Assembly (NCBI GenBank): GCA_013397455.1
Contig: VYZB01000193.1
Coordinates: forward strand, 616,972-680,971
Reading direction: 5' to 3'
Length of the DNA: 64,000 nt
Source: Crotophaga sulcirostris
Taxonomy: Eukaryota > Chordata > Aves > Cuculiformes > Crotophagidae
Both the position numbers and the translations under genes were made by a program. The notes beneath the pieces were generated by a model. The model was not told the origin of the DNA, made no database searches, and saw nothing but the letters and a program-made list of their open reading frames with translations. Below, piece after piece: positions 26,301 to 36,920 of this stretch. Numbering within the stretch: position 1 is the first letter of the stretch; each line of letters opens with the position of its first letter.

Positions 26301-27848
26301 GCATAAAGAAAATATTTCTTAAAGGACTAGTGTCTGGAAGGAGACTGGAAAGCAAAGTGAAATACCTGAAATTATTTCCGAAAGGAAAGTATACCAAGAG
26401 ATTTCACACGGTTGGCAGAAGAAATAAGCTGCATGCATTTCTGATTTGCCCTATTAGATCATCAAGCATTGTTTAAGACCCTGGCAAGCACAATAGCATG
26501 AAAGCATGTTGGTCTTCACCACACAACTGCTCTGAAGCAAGTCCTAATTTTTCAAGCTACACAAGCACCCACCCAACAGCCAGTGAACAGTTTGTCACCC
26601 ACTTTGGAGACGAAGAGTAACAGAGACGTTTTTTGTGAAAGAAGAAAAATTAGTGATTTCAAAAGAAAGGAAGAATAGGCAGTATCTAGATAAAAAAAAA
26701 AGAAATAGATCTAGAAACGTTAGTCATTCTCAGGATTATTTTAATGCAAATGTAATACTACTTTAAATGAGTTAAGTTCATATTTGGTGATCTCATTTGT
26801 TAAAGTCATTTCTAAAGTAGTTCTTTCCAAGCCAGGATGCAAAATTCAAGCCTCCGATTTCATTTTTAAGCAGCTTGTGAATGACTGAGTTAACCAGGAC
26901 TTTGAACTTTCTGAAGTTCAGGGCACAAATAAACATTTTCTGACCCTGACCAGCCCCTATGTGGTCTCAGCACAGTGGAAAAACTTCCAAAAGATGTAAA
27001 GTAACACTGCTGAACCCAACAAGTTTCACATCTGATGAGCCAAATCACCCTGTGCCATTTCAGCTATCTCATCGTGGTCAGAGGTACTTGTGTTCATCAA
27101 CTGGCAAACTGGTTTAATGGATACCAAGAAGCAAAGCACTGCACACTTTATCCGTCGTGAATACTTACAACTAATAAATACTTTGCTTTTTTTGAAATAG
27201 GATATACTTTATAGCTGGGATTTAAATATGTTCTCAACTAGTAAAATGTGTACAGCTTCCTTTTTACATTAATAAGTTATTTCAGCATTTAAAAGGCAAC
27301 TGTTAAATGTAGTAAACGGAAGCATTCCCTTTACATACTTATATTCCCATTATACAAAGTTTCATTTCCAGGCACAGTGATGAACGTTTCATGTGTGAGT
27401 GTGTACAGAATGAAAATAGACTGGAGATAATTTACTACAAAGACATTAGTTACCTGAATAAAGAAATCGTATACCATACTGTCCTATAGAAAAGGATTGA
27501 ATATTTATTGAAAAGAGCATAACAAATCAAAGTTGTTGTAATTATCTGACATTCTCTCCATCATCAAGCTGACATAAATCTATCTTTATGACAGGATAAA
27601 AAAAGCTGTGAAGTTCAATTTCAGTCTGATTTTCAAAATAAATTTAAATGTGGAACTACAGTATTCCTATGAAATTAACATCTATCCAGAAAATAAAACA
27701 CAAGGGCTATTTATCCTCTGTGACTGGATTCTCTAAGAAATTATTTTGATAATTTTTTTCAGAAATAAATCTGTTATGTAGCAACAAGTGCTTCCACCTT
27801 TACCAGAGAGGCCACCAAAGTAATTAGCTGGCTGTTTAACTAAAGCAC
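23367..27848. other. Single-copy AT-rich DNA, no gene recognised
   Basis: Two overlapping opposite-strand frames at about 26104-26476 are the longest here. Neither resembles a known family. No repeat family recognised. Confidence 0.55.
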
Positions 27849-27982
27849 AGTGGGCCAGATTTTCTGCTGATGTCATTCTGTTTGGATTCAGTCTCAAGGT
27901 AAGTTTTCCACTTAAACTGTGTGAGAGTTTGTTTTACATAAACAAGGGCTCCCATATATAGAAGAGAGCAAAATAATGCATA

Positions 27983-28000
27983 ATAAATAAATAAATAAAT
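27983..28000 (+). repeat. (TAAA)n tetranucleotide microsatellite
   Basis: Four to five TAAA units, followed by more AT-rich sequence up to about 28020. Simple repeat seen directly. Confidence 0.8.
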
Positions 28001-30601
28001 TTATTAATTAATAAAATTATTTCTATACCTGTGAGGAGGTCAACAACTACACTTCAATTAGCCATACTAATGAATTCTGAATTCTCAAGGTTTCCCCATA
28101 GGTATTAAGAATGAGGAAAGACCTGGTGGACTGCATATTCCCTCTTCCTATTGATACGTGCTAAAATATATTGTTCCCAAGGAGACAGGTTCTTCTTAAG
28201 GTTGTATCAGGGCCAAAGAAAATACAGAGTTTCAAGGCCAGAATGATATGTAATAGGAGTAGAATATGGCCCTGTATAATTGTTTGATATAGTTTTAAAT
28301 GAATGAAGTGTTGACATTTTTACTGCTTCTCTAAGGAAAAAAAATGACATTTTGACAGACCTGAATGTTTACATTACTTTTCCTCCTTTTATTTCCTTAC
28401 TTTTCATTTGCTCAGTTTCATAGTGTCTCTCCATTCAGATCTTACTGGACGACACAAGACATGCTGCATATACAGAGAGACAGTGACAAGCTGTGCTACC
28501 ACTAGTATTTAGAGAGTAAGCAGAAATGCTGAAATATCTCTATATCCAATACTTAATGTACTGAATCCAATCCAATTTTTCTTACACTATCACACAACTT
28601 CTTTCTTTTTCCAGCTCACTTCTTTATATCTCTGCGTCATTATGTACGTGTGCATGTGTTTGTGTGCATTGTTCATTTATTGTCTCTTCATGGACAAGTT
28701 TCATTTCATTTTCCCCTGGCTACTCCACTACTGATGTGTCAACTGTGGAAATCTCAAACAGCCTTCATCATCCTTTTTTTTTTTTTCTAAATGTGGTTGT
28801 CTGTCATAGGCACTATTTAAATAGCTACATATCTATGGAAATCACACATAGTTTATTTAAAGGGCCCCAGAGCTCCCTCACAGCAATCATTTAACATTGG
28901 CAGTTCAGCCAGCTAGTACCTCTGTTGTTCACATTTCAATAATGCAATAAAATGCAACAGAAACTACTGTGCCTTTCAAACATAGTACCTTGGAGCGGTT
29001 CACACATGAGAAATATAACAATTAATGGCTCCTGTATATAGTTGAAAGGTGGGCTGAGAAGAGAGGGGTTGTTAGTAGGAACCTGAACTTGAAAGAAGAA
29101 TCATGGAGACACAACGCAAGTTAATCCTAACTCTAATCCATGAGAGCTGTGCTGCAAAAATCCTATCAACTGATAGGAAAAGAGTTGTAGCAAGAGTGTT
29201 GTGGGGATTGGATTGCTCTGGAGACTATGTTTTATGTTTTATTTTAATGAACGATCCTTTAATCATCTCTAAGTAGGGAGCCCTCAGATTTTAAACATAA
29301 AATAAATGTACTGCAAGCATAAAAACATAGGTTTTTTTCTTGGATTCCTTTTTTTTGCGTAGTGAAACACAATGGAAAGTCAAGTCCAACTGTTCTAAAG
29401 GATTTTCTCTGGAGGACTAGGGTAATCCTAGTCTATTTCCCAAGTTTTAAGACTCTCTAGTTTGTGGTTCTGCTGTAGAGCGGGAACTCTAGTTTTATCC
29501 TTACTGGAACAAGACATGAATATGCTCATGAATGGGTGAATGACTTGTAAAAGATGAAATGTTCAGGATATTAGCGCATGCAGCTTCTTTTCATAAACTG
29601 TAATTAAACTGTAGGTAGACTTTTTTGCCCATCATTTAGAGACTTCTGGTTAGGACATAATATGTGTTTGATTTATTCTCTCTAGGTTTTCCTGGTTGCT
29701 TTCCACTTTTCCTTTTTATTTTTACTATGAAATAGTCCTTTCAGCTTAGGACGATGTTTACATAGCCTTCTAAAACTAGTGATATTTGTCTTTATTCCTT
29801 TTATAAGTCTGGCTTTAAAGAAATGCTGTGGAACATTTTGCGATCAGCCATCAACTGACTTTTACCCTTAAAAATGGAAGTGGTGCCTTTACTTACATGT
29901 GTCTCCCTGGCAGACATTAGAGAAGGCAGGAGAACATCAGCATAATGTTAACCTTTGCCTGTTGGTGATGATGATCACAATATAGCAATTAAAGAGAGAC
30001 TTGTAAAAACAGATACTCTTCAGCACAATTACAATCCTCCCTGGTTTTCTTAGAAAAAACTTTGGAGGAAACCTCCTAGCACAGAAGGAGCTGTGATATT
30101 TTCTGTTAAGTTTCCTGGTTAGACTAGGGGATGACGCACAATACAGGGTAGTTACGTGCTGTTGGACTGATGTAGCCATGTGGAGTCGTGAGACTAGATG
30201 AAATTACTCTATCTTAACTCTGAGTTCAAGTGCCAGTCAAGGTAATATGTATAATTCATACTGCATATTTGCCCAGATAAACAATCAGATACTATTTAAT
30301 ATCATGGCAACTGGTATGCATGTGTCATATACATGAGACATTCTTAAGTGAGAGACCTGGTTTGGCAAAGGTTGTTTACAACGCTGTCCCAATAGGTAAA
30401 CATTCTGCAGTACTGCTCTAAGTAGAAATATCCTTCTAATAAGGAACAAGGTCATGCCAGCAAAATGGATGGGATTGTTTTTTGATACTGAGAGCCCTGT
30501 GACCCATATCTGACCCAATTTAGCAGCTAATTGGGAAACTTCATTCATGTTGGGTAATCTGAATTCATTTTCTAATCAGACTCCCTCAGACAGAGCATGT
30601 T
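28001..30601. other. Single-copy AT-rich DNA, no gene recognised
   Basis: No mobile element, RNA gene or coding similarity recognised. A T14 run lies near 28774-28788. Confidence 0.55.
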
Positions 30602-30916
30602 GTGAGAAAGATCAGAAAAAATAGGTATCAATATTTTTTTTTAGTAAGGAGAGATGGTACCAGAAGTAAAGTCAGTGGCACTTTTGAAATCAATAATGAT
30701 CAATTCTGCAACAGCCTGGAAGCCAGTGATACCTGGAAGAATAGTCAAGATTTCAAATTTTGTACAAGTGACTTCCCTGATGTCACAGCAGTAGCCTCTA
30801 AATGTAATTCTGTAAGATTGATAAGATCAGAGCTGCAGAAATCAGACAAGATGGTGAAAAAAAAATGGAATGAAGTTTTGGTGGATAAACTGAAATGTGG
30901 TGTGACTGGAGAATAA
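30602..30916 (+). other. Hydrophilic open frame of about 104 codons, unknown
   Basis: Frame open from 30602 (GTG, not ATG) to a TAA at 30914-30916. Unlike most frames in the window, the peptide is hydrophilic and mixed in composition (for example EASDTWKNSQDFKFCTSDF and ELQKSDKMVKKKWNEVLVDK). A T9 tract ending in TTTAG (near 30635-30644) could act as a splice acceptor, giving an exon from about 30645 to the stop. I recognise no domain or family. The length is still within what chance gives in 64 kb of AT-rich DNA, so coding status is doubtful. Confidence 0.15.
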
Positions 30917-32204
30917 AATTAATTTGACCTTTTTGATAATGATTTGGCAAAGATTAAAATGGAGAATCTCTGAAAAGAGTACACCAAGAGTGGTTACAGG
31001 AAAAGACTTTAAATTGTAATACGTAAGAGCACAATTCATATAAAAATTCGTATAAGAATGCATGATATAAAATGTGAGAACATGTAAAGTGATCATTCAA
31101 GAAAGAAACATACAGATATTTATCATTGGCAAGCAGGAAAGAAAAGTAGCTACTTTATTGGTAATGGATATTTTTTATTCCTTAAAACGTTGATTAAAAT
31201 AAAATGCTTCTGTCTTGATTTTAAGTTTTGCTACCAAAACATCAATCCCAAAACAGGGCTTCAACTCATAAATATGTAAGAGTGACTTAAGGGTTGTGTT
31301 AATGCCTGTTCTTGGAAATTACACTACATCACCTGTAATACACAGCTGTATCCTCTACCAAAAAGAAGTTAAAAACAGGGCATCCCTGAAATCTGTGGTT
31401 ATACATGTTGCAGGGAGAATTAGACCATGAAATGCAGCCCTTATAGAAAAATAAGGATATGCAGTAGCCAAACTGCCAGTCCCTTAAAAATATTCCAGTC
31501 AAAATGAAAAGTTGTTCAACTGAAACGTTTTCATTAGAGAGAGGTTGGGCTTTTTCAGTGGAAAATCCTATTTTCCTAAGAAACTGAACATTCTTCATGA
31601 AAAAAATGCAGCTGGTTAAAACACAAGATCATTTTGGAAAGATGTAATTGTGTAATTGTGAAATCAGTCTGTGCTGCTACCTGTGTCTGACATCAGACCT
31701 AGGTACAGGAATGATTATTTCTAGTTCCTATTTCTGCTTTTTCCTATTTGTCCACCAGCTTCTTGAGGTAAATCACTGACCCTGTCCAGTTCTCCTTTGT
31801 AAAATTTATGAAATAGATCTAATGCTCCTAGCGGGTGTAATGAGACAGCTACTGCTAGTAAAATGCAGTGGGATCACAAATTAAAGGTTATATCTAAATG
31901 GGTTATGTTTAAAGCATTGTGTTGAAAGAGGATGTTCCATGCTGATGATCTTATTCCCCCAGGATTTTGTACTCCATGGACTCAAAGGAGAGAGATCAGC
32001 TAAAAATACAGCTGCAAAGCCTCATAGGAAGAAGAATAATTTCTCCAGCTACTATCTCACAGTGGTATACACCAACATTCATAATTTTATTCTTATTAGT
32101 AGACACACCACTGAATACGATCTGTAAAAGTAACAGTACTTTGTGAAAGCTCACACTGCAAAGTCTGCAAGCAGAGTTCAGTCGACGTTTTAGACTTGAA
32201 CTAA
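30917..32204. other. Single-copy AT-rich DNA, no gene recognised
   Basis: Nothing beyond short chance frames on both strands and AT-rich sequence was seen. Confidence 0.55.
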
Positions 32205-32477
32205 CATCCATCATTCTAAGTGACAGGACAAGAGAAAATGGTCCCAAGTTGTGCCAGGGGAGGTTCAGATTAAACATCAGGAAAAATTTATTTACCAAAA
32301 GGGCTGTCCGGCACTGGCATAGCTGCCCAGGGAGGTGGTTGAGTCGCCATCCATGGAGGTATTTAAAAGACGGGGAGGTGAAATGCTCGAGAATATGGTT
32401 TTGTATGGCACACGCTCAGCTGGACACAATGATTTCAAAGGTCTTTTCTAACAAAGTGATTCTATGATTCTGTGATT
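32205..32477 (+). mobile_element. CR1 LINE 3' fragment, ATTCTATG-tail type
   Basis: Reads as the last part of CR1 ORF2 plus 3' UTR: 'gacaggacaagagaaaatgg', 'aggttcagattaaacatcagg', 'gctgcccagggaggtgg', then 'tgattctatgattctgtgat' at the end. The plus-strand frame 32249-32467 gives the familiar CQGRFRLNIRKNLFTKRAV peptide of the CR1 ORF2 C-terminus. The copy is 5'-truncated and moderately diverged. It starts the 32.2-36.9 kb CR1 cluster. Confidence 0.88.
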
Positions 32478-32589
32478 TTACTGGACCTCTGATAAATACT
32501 AAACTAGAAAAAAATTGTTCATCTTCACTTCTTGCAAAGTTGAAATGCTGGTAAAAAAATCTCCAACATGCTTACTACTGTTGTGTTGC

Positions 32590-33000
32590 ACGAAATGAAC
32601 ATTATTTTTTCTGCATTTGTTCTGTGCCAACAGTGCTCCAAGTTTTTTTGTCATCACCAAATTTCAATAGTGCAGTCTTAGCTTTTGTAACAAGATTGCC
32701 AGCAATAACATTGGATAAGACCATTCCCAATACTGAATCTTGAGGAATAGTGTTTGTAACTTTCCTCAACCAAGGGTGGCAATCTCTCACTAAAACCACT
32801 AGTTCTCTTTCCCCTTTGGCAAACTCTTTATCCAGTTAGGGATAATCTAAATATTTTCTGGTTTATTTGATGATTTCCCACTCAACATGTGGCAGAATTA
32901 TTGACTGTAATATCCTAAAGGATCCGTTATTTTACCAAAGAAAGATACCAAAATAGTTTGATATGATTTATGGTAAGATCAGGTTACCCTGGATCCAAGT
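32590..33000 (-). mobile_element. Ancient CR1/L3-like reverse-transcriptase relic
   Basis: On the minus strand the peptide at 32799-32602 contains PQDSVLGMVLSNV, matching RT motif B' (P-Q-G-S-x-L-G-P-x-L-F-N). Forty residues later comes LLKFGDDKK at about 32668-32643, matching motif C (F-A-D-D-T-K). Here the alanine is glycine and the two aspartates are kept. Upstream, near 32940-32980, the wording matches the 'SCLTNLISFYD' region before motif A. All of it is interrupted by stops and indels. It is an old internal fragment with no 3' tail, most likely from a CR1 or related clade. The 33000 boundary is uncertain. Confidence 0.65.
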
Positions 33001-33279
33001 GTCCACTTGCCACCTTTCTTTAGTTATTCTGCCTTTAAAAATTGCAATTTCTAGAACACAGAATGTGTCCTCGGTATTCTGCAACAGTCAGGCTAAGTAT
33101 GTGAGGCTGCCTGGATCAGCCCGCATCCATATTATATGTAATATTTCATTAAACAATAGCTTATGCTGAGCTTGAATTCCAGAGGCCAATATCATTGTTA
33201 GGCTTCACTGGATACCTGGTCAAGTATCACCTGACATAGTTTTATTCACACATGGAGCCCAGTTAGTCTTCAACACAAA

Positions 33280-33411
33280 CATAGAATCATAGAATCTTAG
33301 AATCACAGAATGGTTTGGGTTGAAAGCAACCTCAAAGATCATGTATTTCTAGCCCCCCTGCCATGGGCAGGGACACTTCCCATTAGACCAGGTTGCTAAA
33401 GACCCTCCCAT
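33280..33411 (-). mobile_element. CR1 LINE 3'-end fragment, minus strand
   Basis: Begins with the reverse-complement tail 'atagaatcatagaatcttagaatcacagaatgg' (read in parts) followed by 'ggtttgggttgaaagcaacctcaaagatcat' and 'ccatgggcagggacacttcccattagacc', the classic avian CR1 3' UTR. About 130 bp survive. Orientation is opposite to the copy at 32205-32477. Confidence 0.9.
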
Positions 33412-33415
33412 CTTT

Positions 33416-34700
33416 CTTCTTTCATCAAGGCGATATGAGTGTCCTTATTGTCATCAAAATGAAAGGGTTTCTATCTAGTGCTACTGGTAATTTACTGGGA
33501 GATGTTAAATGGGAAAACAGGGTCAAAATGGCACTTTTTAAATGGAGAAAACTTTAATTCTGTCATACTGCAGCAGAAAAGTGGAGAGAAGCATCAGCAC
33601 AGCCAATATCAGATGCCTGTAAAGAACAAAGGAACTTGTGTGAGGAATTGAAAAGAGGCATGCTACACAGAACTACGATCACAGCAGTTAGTGCTAAAAA
33701 GACTCACGATTATTCCTATTAATCATTCACATTCAAAAATAAAATACACTTTGATGTATTTTCAACACTTTCAACTGGATTTTGAATCACATTATCAGTT
33801 GCAACTGATTATAATTTATTTATAACATAATAAATAACAACATTATAACATAATAAATGAGTTGCTTAAAATATAGCATTGTTCTTATCTCCAGATTGGA
33901 TATGTATATAACCAACACAGAACCGTGAACTCCACATTCCAAGCAATTTTAGCAAAAGGATGACTAAAAGTTAATTTCTATTGCTACAGATTTATGTATT
34001 TGTTATCGTTGCATGCACGTATTCACAACAAACTTTGCTGGTAGACAGCTATTCATTTGAAATTTATATACGTTTTAGAAGGGTGAATAAATTGAAGATT
34101 TTATTATTTGAGTAAATCCAGGTGGCAGAATAAAATACAAAATTAATAAAAAAATTTACTCATATCTAATTATTTGCTCATATGCAACATTGTGAGTCTC
34201 AACTCAAATCTGGATTGATTATGCTATATTTTTTCTCATGAAGTAACTGCAATGAGAAAAAAAAAGACAAAGCAATAATAAAACTGTGCCTTGTTCTTAA
34301 ACCTTAGGTCTTTTTCAGGCTTGTGGCTGTTCCCAAACTGAAATAAGCAGAGCAAAGACTTCCAAAATAGGCATTGTTTTGTTATTAGTCAACAGGCTAT
34401 GAAAAGAAAAATCAAGTACTGCTAAAATAACTGAACAATGGGTAAAAAGTTGGAATAAGAAGCAAGTCTCAAATTCCCTTTCCATTATTATTTGAACTTG
34501 ATTAGCTTTCTTAAGCAGCCGTGATCAGAACACCTGTAAGTCTGAAAAAGCAGCTCATAAAAAAGTAAGAACACTTCAGTCAGAAGCTAAATCTGTGGAT
34601 TTCCTCAGAGGATGTATTTAGAAGCAGCCGTGCAAGAAAGTAAAGCACATGGATTAGTTACCTGTATTCACCAATCTCCTCTTATTTGTGAGGCAGGAGA
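33416..34700. other. Single-copy AT-rich DNA with a palindrome and a short direct repeat
   Basis: No gene recognised. A 16-bp perfect palindrome with two overlapping CANNTG E-box matches lies at 33794-33809. A 15-bp direct repeat 'tataacataataaat' occurs at 33821-33835 and 33844-33858. Confidence 0.55.
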
Positions 34701-35023
34701 TCATAGAATCATAGAATCATAGAATCATAGAATCATAGAATAGAATCATAGAATCATTGAGGTTGGAAAAGACCCTTAAGATCATTGAGTCCAGCCATAA
34801 TCCTAACACTGCCAAGTTCAACATTTTTTTATAGTTTTTTTACTAGTAATCAATCTAAATATCTCCTGGTGCAATCTGAGGACGTTGCCTCTCATTCTAG
34901 CCTCACTACCTCCTTTCAAGTAGCTGCAGAGGGTGACAAGGTCTCCTCTGAGCCTCCTTTTCTCCAGACATCAGTTCCCTTAGCCACTCCTCATAGGACT
35001 TCTGCTATAGACCCTTAGATCAT
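34701..35023 (-). mobile_element. CR1 LINE 3' end with expanded octamer tail, minus strand
   Basis: Starts with about six copies of the reverse-complement octamer (catagaat) at 34701-34757, then 'gaggttggaaaagacccttaagatcat' and 'ctcctctgagcctccttttctccag' in parts. This is the CR1 3' UTR and the end of ORF2 read antisense. It stops near 35023, where plus-strand CR1 sequence begins. The tail is the longest octamer array in the window. Confidence 0.9.
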
Positions 35024-35027
35024 GTAA

Positions 35028-35145
35028 GGTATCACTGAATGCCATGGTTTAGGTGATGAGGTGGTGTTAGTGTTGGCTTACAGGTTGGACTTGATGATCT
35101 TGGAGGTCTCTTCCAACCTGGTTATACTGTGAAACTGTGTGAAAC
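35028..35145 (+). mobile_element. CR1 LINE 3'-terminal piece, ATACTGTG-tail subfamily
   Basis: 'ctgaatgccatggtttaggtgatgaggtgg' (read in parts) through 'ggttggacttgatgatcttggaggtc' to 'tatactgtgaaactgtg' closely matches the copy ending at 23366. Only about 120 bp are present, between two minus-strand CR1 pieces. It could be an independent truncated insertion, or an inverted piece of the neighbouring element produced during reverse transcription. Confidence 0.82.
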
Positions 35146-35158
35146 AGTATCACAGTAT
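35146..35158 (-). mobile_element. Start of the minus-strand CR1 tail facing the gap
   Basis: Reads 'agtatcacagtat', the reverse complement of the ATACTGTG tail. This is the 3' end of a minus-strand CR1 whose body continues beyond the gap at 35434-35745. It meets the plus-strand tail ending at about 35145, so the two tails are head-on and partly complementary. Confidence 0.7.
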
Positions 35159-35433
35159 NNNNNNNNNNNNNNNNNNNNNNNNNNNNNNNNNNNNNNNNNN
35201 NNNNNNNNNNNNNNNNNNNNNNNNNNNNNNNNNNNNNNNNNNNNNNNNNNNNNNNNNNNNNNNNNNNNNNNNNNNNNNNNNNNNNNNNNNNNNNNNNNNN
35301 NNNNNNNNNNNNNNNNNNNNNNNNNNNNNNNNNNNNNNNNNNNNNNNNNNNNNNNNNNNNNNNNNNNNNNNNNNNNNNNNNNNNNNNNNNNNNNNNNNNN
35401 NNNNNNNNNNNNNNNNNNNNNNNNNNNNNNNNN
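35159..35433. other. Assembly gap, 275 N
   Basis: Unresolved bases. CR1 sequence flanks the gap on both sides and the missing part would be the 3' UTR of the minus-strand copy. In the other minus-strand copies here, tail to the corresponding point takes about 280-395 bp (34701 to about 34979; 57167 to about 57562), so the gap is roughly as long as expected. Frames reported across it are artefacts. Confidence 0.97.
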
Positions 35434-35745
35434 CCCAGCTCCCTCAGTCGCTCCTCGTAGGACTTGTGCTCCAGCCCCTTCACCATCTTCATTGCTGTCT
35501 TCTGGACACGTTCCAGTGTCTTGACATCTTTCTCAAACTGAGGGGCCCAGAACTGCCCACTGTATTCAAGGTGAGGCCTCACCAGTGCAGAGTATAGGGG
35601 GATGATAACTTCTCTGGTCCTGCTGGTCACACTGTTCCTGATGCAGGCCAGGATGCCATTGGCCTTCTTGGCCACCAGGGCACGCTGCTAGCTCATGCTG
35701 AGCTTTCTGTCAACCAGCACCCCCAAGTCCCTTTCTGACTGACTA
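35434..35745 (-). mobile_element. CR1 LINE ORF2 C-terminal fragment, minus strand, cut by the gap
   Basis: On the minus strand the frame from 35675 reads [19 protein letters not shown], then [19 protein letters not shown] and [20 protein letters not shown]. This is the region downstream of the RT palm in CR1 ORF2 and is open and well preserved up to the gap. At about 35690 a TAG interrupts the frame. The 5' truncation is near 35745. It is one of the better preserved coding stretches in the window and probably a relatively young copy. Confidence 0.92.
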
Positions 35746-36077
35746 AAATGTGTATGAACTGTCAGTTTGGAAGGATGGGCTAGAGAAGCAGCACCCAACA
35801 ATAACCATGTCCTGATTTTTTTCCACCTTTTGGAGGGATCCATTACCAATTTCATTTATCTGTTCTCCAGAACCAGGCCATTACGCTGAATGATCAGATG
35901 TCTCAGATTTGCTTCAAGAAAGCAAGAAATGTTTTAGACTGTATTGACTGGTTAGACTACTACAGGTTTTAAGACTGTTCCTGTTTCTTCATTTGTTTGT
36001 GTGTTCACTTCTTTGGATGCACACACTGAATAAGACTTGAACAATTTGATATTTTAGTATCCAGCATTTCATTTCGT
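35746..36077. other. Single-copy spacer between CR1 copies
   Basis: AT-rich sequence between two CR1 insertions. No feature recognised. Confidence 0.6.
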
Positions 36078-36920
36078 CAATGCAGTGGACATGCCTGAAG
36101 AAGCTGGACAAGCTCAAGAAGGGAGCCCATGTGAACATCATGAGGCTAAACAAGGCCAAGTTCAAGATCCAGCACCTGGGTCAGGTCAACTACCACTATC
36201 AATATAGGCTGGCAGATGAAGGGATAGAGAGCGGCCCTGCTGAGAAGGAATTGGGGGTGTAAGCTGATGAAAAGCTGGACGTGAGCTAGCAATGTGCACT
36301 CAAAACCCAGAAAGATCAACCCTGTCCTGGGTTGCAACTAAAGAAGTATGGCCAGCAGGTCAAGGGAGGTGGTTCTCCCACTCTACTCTGCTCGGGTGAA
36401 CAGAGTAGAGAGTACTCCCACCTGGAGTACTGCATCCATCTCTGGAGTCCTAAGCATGGAAAAGAGATGAACCCTCTGGAGCTGGTCCAGAGGGATGGAA
36501 CACCTTTCCTGTGAGGAAAGGTTGAGATAGTTGAGGTTGTTCAGTCTGGAAGAAGTAAAGGCTCCAGGTAGACCTTATTGCAGCCTTTCAGTATTTAAAG
36601 AGGGCTTATAAGAAAGATGAGGAAAGATGTTTTAGTAGGGCCTATTACAACAGGACAAGGGATAGTTCTTAAGCTAAAACAGGGTAGATTTAGACCAAAT
36701 ATAAGGAAGAAATTTTTTACAATGAGGGCAGTGAAGCCCTGGAATATGTTGCCCAACGAGGTGGTAGATGCCCCATCCCTTGAAACATTCAAGACCAGGC
36801 TGGGCTGGGATTTGAGCAATCTAATCCAGCTGAAGATGTCCCTGCTCATTGGAGGAGGATTTGGGCTAGATGACCTTTAAAGGTCCCTTCTGTTCCAATA
36901 TATTCTATGATTTTGTAATA
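36078..36920 (+). mobile_element. CR1 LINE, about 840 bp 3' fragment, plus strand
   Basis: Begins in the ORF2 region after RT motif C ('gacaagctcaagaagggagcccatgtgaac' in parts), passes the 'LEYCIHLWSPKHGKE' block at about 36423-36467, then the RPNIRKKFFTMRAVKPWN block at about 36690-36745. It ends in 'aggtcccttctgttcc' and a decayed tail 'attctatgattttgtaat'. Frameshifts separate these blocks. A local 10-bp inverted repeat (ctctactctg at 36381-36390, cagagtagag at 36401-36410) sits where CR1 normally reads 'ctctgctcggccctggtg', suggesting a templated local rearrangement. Confidence 0.92.

Noticed and set aside
26104..26476. Two overlapping opposite-strand frames of about 100 codons
   Set aside because: Mutually overlapping, without family resemblance or splice signals; one is at best a shadow of the other and both are probably chance.
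35067..35675. Apparent 150-200-residue proteins across 35067-35675
   Set aside because: Half of each is translated Ns of the assembly gap. The real part on the minus strand is CR1 ORF2; the plus-strand versions are its antisense.
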